This document shows positions 17,357-25,130 of a stretch of 25,132 bases of DNA, in pieces (the stretch's first letter is position 1; every line of letters starts with the position of its first letter). The stretch is taken from IMG/VR virus record IMGVR_UViG_3300031951_001122, positions 1-25,132 of that record; one strand, 5' to 3'. Both the position numbers and the translations under genes were made by a program. Under the pieces are notes generated by a model. That model saw only the letters and a program-made list of their open reading frames with translations. It had not been told where the DNA came from and ran no database searches. The stretch is from a virus.

Positions 17357-19975
17357 CTAGTCTTTTACACGTTCTTTTTTAGCGGACGATTTCATTTCCA
17401 ATGCTGTCTTTGCTCTATTAATCAGCATCTGTGCTCGTTGGTTCGTCGCATTAACCTCGAGTTCTGTATATGCAAAGTTAAGATAAGCTAACTCAACTTG
17501 TTTCTCATTTTCTATTTTTTCTTGTTCTATTTCTAATTTTTGTTGGTCGGCTTGCTGTTGTACTTGTAACTGAGTTTGTGCATTTTGTATTTTCATTTGC
17601 TCTTTCTGCAAGTCTATTTGTCCTTTAAGTTGCAGTAGTTGGCCTTCAACTTGACTAGACATTTGTGCTATTTGTTGCTGCATCTGCATTTTCATTTGCT
17701 CTACTTCTATTTGCGCTTGTTTCTGTTGCTCTACAGAATCGCTTTGCATCTTTTGACTGGTTTCTAACACACGTTGTTCGGCATCTTTTAATAGTTTACG
17801 CATTTCAAACATTGTATCAGTATCTAGCAAATCAAGAAAATCAGATGCTCCTATCTGTCCTTGTTGAAACTTCATTTGAGCCATCTGCTTTGCCGTACGC
17901 ATTATTTCTCTTTCTTTGCTGCCAGAGTTTACTATAGATCTAAACTCACCTTTCAACTGGTCTTTTTGTATGTTGAGTATCTCCTGTCTTTCTTTGCCTA
18001 CTACATACATTCCGCGCTTACCTTCTGCATATGCGTATGGAAAGATATTACAAAGTCTTGTAAATAAAAGTTCATTAAGTTCATCGGTTTTCATAAAGTA
18101 ATACTCGGTAACAACATTAGATTGTGCCAATGCCATTTGAGATGTACCTACTTGGTCCGATGCCAATACCTGTCCTGTCTTTTGTCTTGTTACTCCAGTA
18201 ATCTCACCAGCTAATGTATTAAGAGATTCCTTAATCATCATTATTGATTGTATTGCCGGAGATACAGTCATATCGTATGTGGCAAACTGATTAAATGAAG
18301 TGCGTACCGCTTTACCATTTGGCTTAACAGTTTCAATCAAACCAAGACCTTGCTTCATGTAGTACATTACCTCTTGTGGTGTCATACCGCTTGGCATTTG
18401 CGATAGATCATAGATAATACCTTTTACACCAGATAGAGCAATCAGAAGTTCTTCTTGGTAATGTAATATGTTGTAAAGTTCCTGAATGTCTTTAGTTTCC
18501 CATAGCGGAGAATATGCTTTATAGAATCTGTTGTTAGCAAATCCTATGTATGGCAGCGCAATGTCTGAAAGCCTGTCATGAGTGCGATATTGAAAATCAT
18601 GTTTTTTGATTTTAATGTAAGTCATTGTTCCTATTCGGACACCTGACCATCTATCAACACGATATGCTTTAAGGATTTTCTGTCCTTTCTTTTCAAGACG
18701 CTTTCTTTTTGATTCTGTGGAAGTAAGATCTTGATACTCTTCCGGCGTGAGGAATTTAACGAAAGGCGGCTTCTCCGAGAAGTAGGGTGTGTCGTTTTTG
18801 TTTTCTGAATACAATGCATAAACTTCAACTTGTTCTTTCCAGTTAACTTTATATGTGTCTACTTGGTGTGAGTACAAATAATCATTACCGCTATACCAAC
18901 CAGATGGACTGCCATCAGGAAAGTTTGTAAGATTTGTTCTGTACCACGCGTCTTGTGAAAACATTGGAAACTCGCTTCTTAGTGTTTCTAAGTTTTCTTC
19001 TGTTATGTCTGCTCCGTAATATTGAATAACTTGTCCTATTGACATTGGACTATATTCTACTATCCAGTCTAGTTCGTGTAAATACTTTGCCGCTTCGTTT
19101 GCTTGATACCAAAGATATTCTGGTCTTATCAATCTTACTTCGGGTTCAGCTAATCCAGGTTCCCAATCACAATACCAAATAGGCTCACCAGTAATCATCA
19201 TTTCCTCAAAGAAGTTGTTCATTAGATGTCGCAATCTTTTGCTATCAATAAACTCTTCTAATGCTTGTGAACAAAGTTTTTCTTCAAACTCTTTATGAGA
19301 GTACTGGTAATATTCTCTGATTCTTCTTACCTCTTCGTTTGTTATTACAATATCATTTTGTAATAAATTTTGTAAATGCTCTAACTCAACTTGCATCTGA
19401 ATAATCATCTGTTGCGCTTGTGGGTCTTGCGCCATCTGCTGCATCATTTGCTGTTGCATCTGAATCAAAGCTTGATTAGTTGCATTTATAAGTTGATTCT
19501 GTTTTATTTTTTGTAGTTGCTTATCTAAAATGTCATTTTTAATATTTTCTAGTTTCTTTCCAACTATTTCATCTGTCATTCCAATTACTTTTGTAACAAC
19601 AGGTCTTGACATTTCTTCAGATATAAGTGCTTGAAGTTTTGGCCTTACTATTGGAATGTTACGCACCCGGGCAGGCATCTCAAGAGTAATAATGTCATCT
19701 ATTCCAGATTGACTATCATGTATTTGTTTGTCTATCTTATTGTAGAGATAACCAAACCTTGCATCATCAAGTTCGTTATTCCAAAGAGCGCGACAATAGG
19801 TTATTTTGTCCATGCGAGAACGGACAGAAGTGCTTTCAAGTGGTACATTCATTTGAAGTCCACCATCCCTGTGATTCTGCTCTATATAGCTGTCCATTAA
19901 AGACTTAGCATATTTTTCCTGCTCGTCTTTTGGTAAGCTTTCTAAGGGCACTGGATAAAACTCTCCGTATATCAT
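17357..19975 (-). CDS. Portal protein, crAss-like
   Basis: This 872-residue protein would form the dodecameric DNA channel at one capsid vertex. The N-terminal part has NIPIVRPKLQALISEEMSRP (about 103-122), the portal pattern that precedes the wing. A later segment reads YSPLWETKDIQELYN and HYQEELLIALSGVKG, then MKQGLGLIETVKPNGKA and EITGVTRQKTGQ. This succession matches crAss-like portals as I remember them. A first Gln-rich helix lies at about 166-205 (QMAQDPQAQQMI). A long Gln/Lys-rich coiled coil of about 100 residues (about 730-830) precedes the C-terminus and probably forms the barrel or crown inside the capsid. The ATG overlaps the terminase stop as ATGA, so the two are translationally coupled. 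The family usually has about 800 residues, so the protein is full length. Confidence 0.88.
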   Translation of the reverse strand: MIYGEFYPVPLESLPKDEQEKYAKSLMDSYIEQNHRDGGLQMNVPLESTSVRSRMDKITYCRALWNNELDDARFGYLYNKIDKQIHDSQSGIDDIITLEMPARVRNIPIVRPKLQALISEEMSRPVVTKVIGMTDEIVGKKLENIKNDILDKQLQKIKQNQLINATNQALIQMQQQMMQQMAQDPQAQQMIIQMQVELEHLQNLLQNDIVITNEEVRRIREYYQYSHKEFEEKLCSQALEEFIDSKRLRHLMNNFFEEMMITGEPIWYCDWEPGLAEPEVRLIRPEYLWYQANEAAKYLHELDWIVEYSPMSIGQVIQYYGADITEENLETLRSEFPMFSQDAWYRTNLTNFPDGSPSGWYSGNDYLYSHQVDTYKVNWKEQVEVYALYSENKNDTPYFSEKPPFVKFLTPEEYQDLTSTESKRKRLEKKGQKILKAYRVDRWSGVRIGTMTYIKIKKHDFQYRTHDRLSDIALPYIGFANNRFYKAYSPLWETKDIQELYNILHYQEELLIALSGVKGIIYDLSQMPSGMTPQEVMYYMKQGLGLIETVKPNGKAVRTSFNQFATYDMTVSPAIQSIMMIKESLNTLAGEITGVTRQKTGQVLASDQVGTSQMALAQSNVVTEYYFMKTDELNELLFTRLCNIFPYAYAEGKRGMYVVGKERQEILNIQKDQLKGEFRSIVNSGSKEREIMRTAKQMAQMKFQQGQIGASDFLDLLDTDTMFEMRKLLKDAEQRVLETSQKMQSDSVEQQKQAQIEVEQMKMQMQQQIAQMSSQVEGQLLQLKGQIDLQKEQMKIQNAQTQLQVQQQADQQKLEIEQEKIENEKQVELAYLNFAYTELEVNATNQRAQMLINRAKTALEMKSSAKKERVKD

Positions 19976-22110
19976 ACTCTTTGTAATCTGCCGTTTCTTT
20001 TCATATATCCTGTAAACATAACACTATTTGTTGATTCTACCACCTTATCATAACCTTTTTTTATGTCATCTAGTATACCTTCGTATGCTAACATAACTGA
20101 TATGGTAATGTCGCAGTTATGATCTCTAGAACGAAAGTCTCTTAGTTTTTGAACCATTACAAGGTCATATATATTGTCCGCATAATCTTCTACATAAGAT
20201 GAAAAGTGTTCAATCCATACTGGTTTAGTATTAGGGTCAACACCAAATCTATTATTTACTTTACTATCCTTTACTGTAGCATAAGCTATTTCAGGTCTTT
20301 CTTTTAACAAGTGGTCAAAGTCATTATTTTTGTACCAGTCAAAGATAGCAATATTAGACCACTCTATCAAGTTTTCACAATCACCATAGTACATACAAGC
20401 CAATGCTGTCTGCTTATAAAACTTTTCTTTCTTTACAGGCCTCCAGGTTAATCTGGCAACAGGCATCATTGATGTTTTGTTTGAAGAATGATATCCTTTC
20501 ATCACAACAAATGAACCCTCTGAGTCTGATGCATTTGCTTCATCTTTATCATAAGAGTCGGTGCCAGCACCATACAAACCTTGGATATTTCCAGAACCAG
20601 TGTAGTATTCATATCCAATAGAACTTACGTATTCGGGCCTATCAGGATGTTCAATTATAATAAATGGGTACATAAAATCTCCTTCATGATCTAACGCATC
20701 TTCCATACCCATTGGCGCCGCAATCCAGCGCACCCCAACTATTTTGCCATGTTCTACTATCTCTTCAAACTTTCCCTGCTGTAACTTTTCTTCCCATTCT
20801 TCTGATAATAACTTTTGTAGTTGCCTTTCTAGTTTTTCAGTATTAAATGGTGACAAACCAGATGAACTAAATGCCTCTGTAGGAGTCAATGGCATCTGTG
20901 TTTTGTTTTCGTGCAAATCTTTTTTGTTGTTACCAATCTTCTTTCGTTTCTGCTTAATAAGTTCTAGTGATGGTTCTTTATAACTATTGCCATCATTGTC
21001 CATAACATAAAAATACCATGCAGGAAAGAATGGGCAACATCTTGTATTTTCTGCACCAGGCTCATAAGTGTTTTGTACTGCCAAAAGATTATACTTGTCT
21101 GGCTTATAAAACATATCCATTAAATCAGCAACACCTTTTCTCATTTCACCACCGGTACCAACTATGACATTTATACGGCCGTTCTGCTTTCCATTTTCTT
21201 CAATAGAGGGTTGTATCATATTGTACACTCTTTTTAAAAGTGGATTGATACCAGCTTCCTCCATAAACACTAAGGTTGGAGATTTACCTGATGCGGCCTG
21301 TGCATTATCTTTAGTAGTTATGGCAAATATTTCTGACAGATATCCTTTCTGTACACTTGTTGCTTCAAAGCCAAACTTAACGTACTGAGGAATATCTTTT
21401 AGCTTGCGTTTGAAAAACTCTCTGCCTGATTGCTCCTGTGAGTATGGCGACAAGGCATCTATACCCATAACAACTTTATTAAAACAGTTAGTAGCATAGT
21501 CATCAAGACCGGCTACTATCAATGTCTGCGAAGATGGATATAGCAAAGCTTCAAGAGCGCATAATGCTGCCATTTTTTCGGTAAAACCAATCTGACGTCG
21601 CTTAAGACAAAGTAGATTTTTATCATTTAATTTAGCCTGTTCCAGTAAATCAAAGAACTCTTTGTCCATATCAACAAACCTTGGCGGTATAAGACCAGCA
21701 CCTTTTTCTTTAGTCTTAATGCGCCAAAAGTTTAAATACCAATAGTTTGCTCCAGTAAGATGAACTCCACCAATGGTATAGCCTTCGATACATCTTCTGC
21801 GTTGTTCGTACCACCATTCCATGTAGTGTCTTGGAAAGTTAATACGTATCAGTTTTTTCTTTTTAATATTTGGATTGTCATAAACTTCCCACGCGCGATT
21901 GTATTTTGGCATAGGGTTGTCAAGGTCATAGATTACCGGCTGAAACAACTCTACGTTTTGAAACTTACACATGTGGTCATCATAGCAAGATATGTTCTCA
22001 GGCAACAAAGAAGATCGATAATATCTTTTGTTGACTGGTTTAGTGCCATCAAGAATAATGTTTGATTGGGCATTTATTTTATATCCGGCAATGTCTATGA
22101 CATTACTCAT
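19972..22110 (-). CDS. terL: Terminase large subunit
   Basis: This 712-residue DNA-packaging motor has an N-terminal ATPase and a C-terminal nuclease. Walker A is the variant KRRQIGFTE (170-178), lacking the standard GKS/T. Walker B is TLVFMEEAG (279-287), with the catalytic Glu but Met in place of the usual Asp. The coupling motif is VGTGG (317-321). The nuclease begins with GAGTDSYDKDE (Asp518), followed by ENLIEWSN (Glu583) and RDHNCD (Asp663 and Asp667) as likely metal ligands. The deviations are of the kind seen in crAss-like terminases. I chose ATG 22110 over the upstream ATG at 22176, because the 22 extra residues lie inside the 51-aa upstream gene in another frame and because ATG 22110 overlaps that gene's stop as TAATG. 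No small-subunit gene is seen. Confidence 0.92.
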   Translation of the reverse strand: MSNVIDIAGYKINAQSNIILDGTKPVNKRYYRSSLLPENISCYDDHMCKFQNVELFQPVIYDLDNPMPKYNRAWEVYDNPNIKKKKLIRINFPRHYMEWWYEQRRRCIEGYTIGGVHLTGANYWYLNFWRIKTKEKGAGLIPPRFVDMDKEFFDLLEQAKLNDKNLLCLKRRQIGFTEKMAALCALEALLYPSSQTLIVAGLDDYATNCFNKVVMGIDALSPYSQEQSGREFFKRKLKDIPQYVKFGFEATSVQKGYLSEIFAITTKDNAQAASGKSPTLVFMEEAGINPLLKRVYNMIQPSIEENGKQNGRINVIVGTGGEMRKGVADLMDMFYKPDKYNLLAVQNTYEPGAENTRCCPFFPAWYFYVMDNDGNSYKEPSLELIKQKRKKIGNNKKDLHENKTQMPLTPTEAFSSSGLSPFNTEKLERQLQKLLSEEWEEKLQQGKFEEIVEHGKIVGVRWIAAPMGMEDALDHEGDFMYPFIIIEHPDRPEYVSSIGYEYYTGSGNIQGLYGAGTDSYDKDEANASDSEGSFVVMKGYHSSNKTSMMPVARLTWRPVKKEKFYKQTALACMYYGDCENLIEWSNIAIFDWYKNNDFDHLLKERPEIAYATVKDSKVNNRFGVDPNTKPVWIEHFSSYVEDYADNIYDLVMVQKLRDFRSRDHNCDITISVMLAYEGILDDIKKGYDKVVESTNSVMFTGYMKRNGRLQRV

Positions 22111-22265
22111 TATCTTTTTGAATCTTTTGGTGGATCTTTTGGATCTGGTTTTGGTGATGTTTTTGGTACACAGCAAGCATCTGTATCAGTGCAGCATGCT
22201 GCATATAGTTTCATGTTCTTACCTATAAGACCATAACTGTTTGGATTTTTTGTGAATAGTGCCAT
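22110..22265 (-). CDS. Small twin-cysteine protein before the terminase
   Basis: Function unknown. The 51-residue frame starts at ATG 22265 and ends in TAA, which overlaps the terminase ATG. It begins MALFTKNPNSYGLIGKNMKL and holds YAACCTDTDACC (Cys 24, 25, 31, 32), then a Pro/Lys/Asp-rich tail (PKPDPKDPPKDSKR). The upstream 166-aa protein has a matching DACCDTETCC at the same distance from its N-terminus, and the DNA of the two motifs is alike, so the two probably share an origin. The stop/start overlap and this motif support a real gene rather than chance. The twin cysteine pairs may bind a metal. It may be a small virion or assembly factor. Confidence 0.65.
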   Translation of the reverse strand: MALFTKNPNSYGLIGKNMKLYAACCTDTDACCVPKTSPKPDPKDPPKDSKR

Positions 22266-22765
22266 TATGCTTTAATTGTTAAGTTTATGGTTGCATTTTG
22301 AACAATTGCACCACATGTAATTGTGAATGTAATTATGTAATTATAAGATTGTCCCAATACCCAAGTACCACCTGCTGGAGAATTATTTACAATTCCTGCT
22401 AAAACACCATAACTATTAGCTGCTAATGTATATGGTGTTGCTGGTAATGTTGTCAATGAAGGTCCACTATTGACATTGGTAACATTTATATTGCTAATAT
22501 CTAGTGAAGATGCCTGTGCATATATTTCAAAATTAATAGGTAATAATCCAGGGGCAGATGATACATAACCTATAAATGGTGCTTGAATTGTTGTGATTTC
22601 AGTTCTAGTGGTATATAATTTATCTGTGAAATAAATATTAAATCCACAAGGTGTTCCAGTTACTGCATCACAACAAGTTTCTGTATCGCAGCAAGCATCT
22701 ACAAGTATTTGTTTTTTCTTTTGAAAGAAAGAACGTACTTTATTTGAGTTAAACATTCTGGCCAT
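22265..22765 (-). CDS. Twin-cysteine protein with Ig-like beta-rich domain
   Basis: This 166-residue protein has a basic N-terminus (RSFFQKKKQILV), then DACCDTETCC with Cys 25, 26, 31 and 32, and a further Cys40. The rest is rich in Thr, Ser, Asn and Gly with alternating hydrophobic residues (YNYIITFTI near the end), as in Ig-like or carbohydrate-contacting beta domains of phage surface proteins. The first 32 residues resemble the whole first part of the 51-aa downstream protein, which suggests duplication of a small Cys module. The start ATG at 22765 overlaps the previous gene by 17 bases; ATG 22756 (three residues shorter) would reduce this to 8. The function is not known. Confidence 0.7.
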   Translation of the reverse strand: MARMFNSNKVRSFFQKKKQILVDACCDTETCCDAVTGTPCGFNIYFTDKLYTTRTEITTIQAPFIGYVSSAPGLLPINFEIYAQASSLDISNINVTNVNSGPSLTTLPATPYTLAANSYGVLAGIVNNSPAGGTWVLGQSYNYIITFTITCGAIVQNATINLTIKA

Positions 22766-23027
22766 TTTGTTCTATGTTTTGATTATCAATATTTGATTTT
22801 TCTACTTTTTTCTGTTGCACTTTTCCATACAACAAGGTTCCGGCAAACGCTGCTATAGATGTCAAGAAGATTGACATACCAGACCAGTCAAGTGAAGAGC
22901 ATTTAACTGCATGAATAATTAGGTAAATAAAAATACCCAATGACAATAGACAAATGCAAAGCGTTCCAAGTAATAATGTAACGCGCATTGAACTATAGTC
23001 TGTGCTTTCTTTAAGGAAGTTGAACAT
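22749..23027 (-). CDS. Two-segment membrane protein, possible holin
   Basis: This is a 92-residue protein with two predicted membrane helices (about 16-41 and 49-67) and a charged, Gln/Asn-rich tail (GKVQQKKVEKS). The outline, N-terminal YSSMRV then two helices ending in GTLLYGKVQQK, resembles the small phage proteins usually called holin-like. I prefer the ATG at 23027, one base after the upstream stop, over the upstream ATG at 23051, which would overlap that gene by 23 bases. It lies next to another membrane protein, and both may belong to a lysis module, but no endolysin is in the window, so the holin call is tentative. Confidence 0.6.
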   Translation of the reverse strand: MFNFLKESTDYSSMRVTLLLGTLCICLLSLGIFIYLIIHAVKCSSLDWSGMSIFLTSIAAFAGTLLYGKVQQKKVEKSNIDNQNIEQNGQNV

Positions 23028-23028
23028 A

Positions 23029-23328
23029 TTATTTTTCAAGTTTTTCAACAAGGTTAAGAAGCTTTTTCATCATTGATGTATTGTTTTCAATGACATGATT
23101 ATTTGATGCAACAGTTTCCATTAGTTTTGTTCGATCTTCTACAAGATACTCTTCTAGTCTTTTTTCAAGTTCCTGTATTCTTGCTTCGTTTTTTTTATGC
23201 CAGACAAAAAACTGTTTGCCCATAAAGTAAATAACGCCAATCATCAAAATAGCAAAAATGCCTAAAACTCCATAGTTTGTAAGATTTGTTAAAACCGTTT
23301 GATCTACTTGTAATAGTAATGTTTTCAT
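23029..23328 (-). CDS. Single-segment membrane protein with coiled coil, possible lysis component
   Basis: This is a 99-residue protein. One hydrophobic helix (about 20-42, VLGIFAILMIGVIYFMG) is followed by a charged coiled coil (about 46-99: EARIQELEKRLEEYL, then MMKKLLNLVEKL). The layout recalls BhlA/UviB-type holin-like proteins and also spanin-like or anchoring proteins. The ATG follows the stop of the 62-aa gene by 2 bases. Together with the next gene, which has two membrane helices, it could form a lysis or membrane-remodelling pair. The sequence alone cannot separate these roles. Confidence 0.6.
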   Translation of the reverse strand: MKTLLLQVDQTVLTNLTNYGVLGIFAILMIGVIYFMGKQFFVWHKKNEARIQELEKRLEEYLVEDRTKLMETVASNNHVIENNTSMMKKLLNLVEKLEK

Positions 23329-23330
23329 GT

Positions 23331-23519
23331 TTATTTATATTCAGTTATAGTTAAATATTTAACCCACCAGCAATCTATGTTTTCGTTATAATGTATTTGA
23401 TACAAAGGTAATATCCAAGTTCCATTTGTCATACGTAATGGAGTAAAAATATGCCCATCTATATAATATTTACCTGTAAGGTATTTTAGTTCTTCTTCGT
23501 CTAAGATACCACCCAACAT
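23331..23519 (-). CDS. Hypothetical 62-aa protein
   Basis: Not recognised. It is Tyr/Trp-rich, with a possible beta-hairpin pattern (YYIDGHIFTPLRM, NGTWILPLYQIHY, CWWVKYLTI). It is compact, with no membrane segment. It lies 5 bases after the LamG-like gene and 2 bases before the next ATG, so it belongs to the same operon. The alternation of hydrophobic and polar residues supports a folded domain. Confidence 0.55.
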   Translation of the reverse strand: MLGGILDEEELKYLTGKYYIDGHIFTPLRMTNGTWILPLYQIHYNENIDCWWVKYLTITEYK

Positions 23520-23524
23520 TTTTA

Positions 23525-24337
23525 TTATGCTTGTCTATTTAATAGTGTTTGATATGCTTGTATAACATTGTAAAAGTTTGCCATTTCAGTAGATGTTAAA
23601 TTAGAATTTGCTATATAAAATAAACTATATTGTCGGTTATCGTAGTTAGTAATAGTTGACGGACTAACTTTTCTTGCAGAAAAAACCATACTACTTGTTG
23701 GAACAGCATTTGTACTTCTTGCAATTGTTGTTATAAGTGTACTGTCTTTATAAATAACTTTTTGTGCTGTATTTGCTGCATTGACTCCAATAGACCATAA
23801 CCCTTTTAATGAGTTATTATTTGCAAATAAACCTTGTGAAAGATTATCGTGAACTGACCAATAACAATTGTTATCCCCTGAAAATTTTATTAGTAACGCA
23901 TATCCTTCAACAACACTATCTACTACTCCAAATGCAGTACCTGGAGAAGATGTTGCTGTACTTGTATATACACCCATCATACCCGTAGTAGCTGTAAGAT
24001 GTGCTGAAGGTACAAAAAATGTATCAGCATACCCTGTTGTTCCATTAGCTTGTACACCAAGAGAAGAATGTGTCCAACCTCCAACAAAGTTAAGTCTAAA
24101 AGCTGCATTAGTATCTAAAGGAGTTTTTAAGTTCCATTTGTGGCTTGATGCAGTACCACCAACAAAAGGATATAAAGCAGATAGTTTAGTCCACACTCCA
24201 ATGATTTTAGTATAAACAACTAAAAAGTTAATAGCTGTTTTTTGAATATCATTTGTTATTCCTGCTGTCGTAATAAAAGCCTGCGCATCGGCATCAAAAG
24301 TAGGACCACTTACTCTTGCTTTAATATAAATACCCAT
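23525..24337 (-). CDS. LamG/concanavalin-like surface protein
   Basis: This 270-residue protein has a beta-sandwich type sequence. After the opening MGIYIKARVSGPTFDADAQ it has NGTTGYADTFFVPS, GMMGVYTS and SMVFSARKVSP, and it ends in LTSTEMANFYNVIQAYQTLLN. The G-x-x-G-Y-A-D-T-x-F pattern and the C-terminal helix are typical of LamG-like tail or receptor-binding proteins in Bacteroidota phages and prophages, as I recall. A host-surface (glycan) binding role is likely. I chose ATG 24337, two bases after the upstream stop. An ATG at 24364 would add nine residues and overlap the upstream gene by 25 bases. It lies with the DUF1566-like protein in an adhesin-type cluster. Confidence 0.7.
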   Translation of the reverse strand: MGIYIKARVSGPTFDADAQAFITTAGITNDIQKTAINFLVVYTKIIGVWTKLSALYPFVGGTASSHKWNLKTPLDTNAAFRLNFVGGWTHSSLGVQANGTTGYADTFFVPSAHLTATTGMMGVYTSTATSSPGTAFGVVDSVVEGYALLIKFSGDNNCYWSVHDNLSQGLFANNNSLKGLWSIGVNAANTAQKVIYKDSTLITTIARSTNAVPTSSMVFSARKVSPSTITNYDNRQYSLFYIANSNLTSTEMANFYNVIQAYQTLLNRQA

Positions 24338-24339
24338 TA

Positions 24340-24576
24340 TTAAACTACAAATTGATTTAACCAATTATTTACCATATTAGGTACATCTGTATCTTCCCAA
24401 GTATCTACATAAGGCATATCTTCTGCTCTCAATCCAAATGTAGCATCATTAGCAATTAACTTAATATCAACAGACAAAAGTTTATCTACTGCTTTATCTG
24501 ATATAGTATTTAGATTTACTTCCATAATGTCAGTAGTAATTTCTACTTGAAACTGAGGAAATTTATATGTAGCCAT
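24340..24576 (-). CDS. Hypothetical 78-aa protein between adhesin-like genes
   Basis: Function unknown. It is a small acidic protein with no membrane segment, containing VEITTDIMEVNLNTISDKAV and ending WLNQFVV. Its start follows the DUF1566-like gene by 17 bases, and its stop is 2 bases before the LamG-like start. It could be a small structural or chaperone-like partner of the neighbouring adhesin-type proteins. Confidence 0.6.
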   Translation of the reverse strand: MATYKFPQFQVEITTDIMEVNLNTISDKAVDKLLSVDIKLIANDATFGLRAEDMPYVDTWEDTDVPNMVNNWLNQFVV

Positions 24577-24593
24577 TGTATTATTTTTTTATG

Positions 24594-25130
24594 TTATGAA
24601 AGTGTTGTTCCTGTTACGGTGAAAGTACGGCAGGGGATGTATTGTAATACTGATAATTGAGATGTAGAAATAAATAAATTACTTGTACCTGAACTTAAAT
24701 GAAATGATTGATTTGTGACAGCTGGATTTGTTGTAGATGTCCATAAATCAAAACCAGCAGCTGTTGTAAATGGAGTATAATTTAATTTCCCAGAACCTCC
24801 AAAAATTTGAATACTAAATAATTCTTGTACATTAGGCAATCTCCAACCACTTGTAAATGGCGCAATACTAACAATTAAAGCGCCATCAATTGCGCTTGCC
24901 CAATTGCTTGAACTTCTTGTCCTTCTCCATCCTAAAACCGTACTACCGTCATATGTTGACCAATCAATCACAATATTTTTTGTGTATGTTTGACCACCTA
25001 ACTCATCGGTAAAACGATTTGTGTTGCCAAAAACATTGTTTTCAGCAAGAAGAAAAAAACTAACATTTCTACCACGTTCCAAATCACCATCATCACCTGT
25101 ACGATAACTTGTAGTTTGTCCAGTTTTCAT
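24594..25130 (-). CDS. DUF1566-type (C-type-lectin-like) protein, 5' end possibly outside the window
   Basis: The frame gives 178 residues from an ATG two bases inside the window. It holds the DUF1566 signature: GWRLPN (95-100) with VQEL, then LWTST (129-133), and IPCRTF near the end (165-170). Such domains have a C-type-lectin-like fold and occur in adhesins and phage tail-tip proteins. The N-terminus (MKTGQTTSYRTGDDGD) follows the usual T-G-Q-T-x-x-Y lead that is often found inside longer proteins, so the true start may lie beyond the edge; alternatively TAATG at the edge is a stop/start overlap. It probably binds the host surface and precedes a LamG-like gene in the same direction. I see no variable repeat or reverse transcriptase beside it. 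Confidence 0.75.
   Translation of the reverse strand: MKTGQTTSYRTGDDGDLERGRNVSFFLLAENNVFGNTNRFTDELGGQTYTKNIVIDWSTYDGSTVLGWRRTRSSSNWASAIDGALIVSIAPFTSGWRLPNVQELFSIQIFGGSGKLNYTPFTTAAGFDLWTSTTNPAVTNQSFHLSSGTSNLFISTSQLSVLQYIPCRTFTVTGTTLS

Noticed and set aside
22111-22176. 22-residue upstream extension of the terminase
   Set aside because: It lies within the 51-aa gene in another frame, is Lys/Arg/Thr-rich without family likeness, and the ATG at 22110 has a TAATG overlap with the upstream stop.
24594-25130. Diversity-generating retroelement target
   Set aside because: The fold type is suggestive, but there is no reverse transcriptase, no repeat pair and no adenine-biased variable end in the window.
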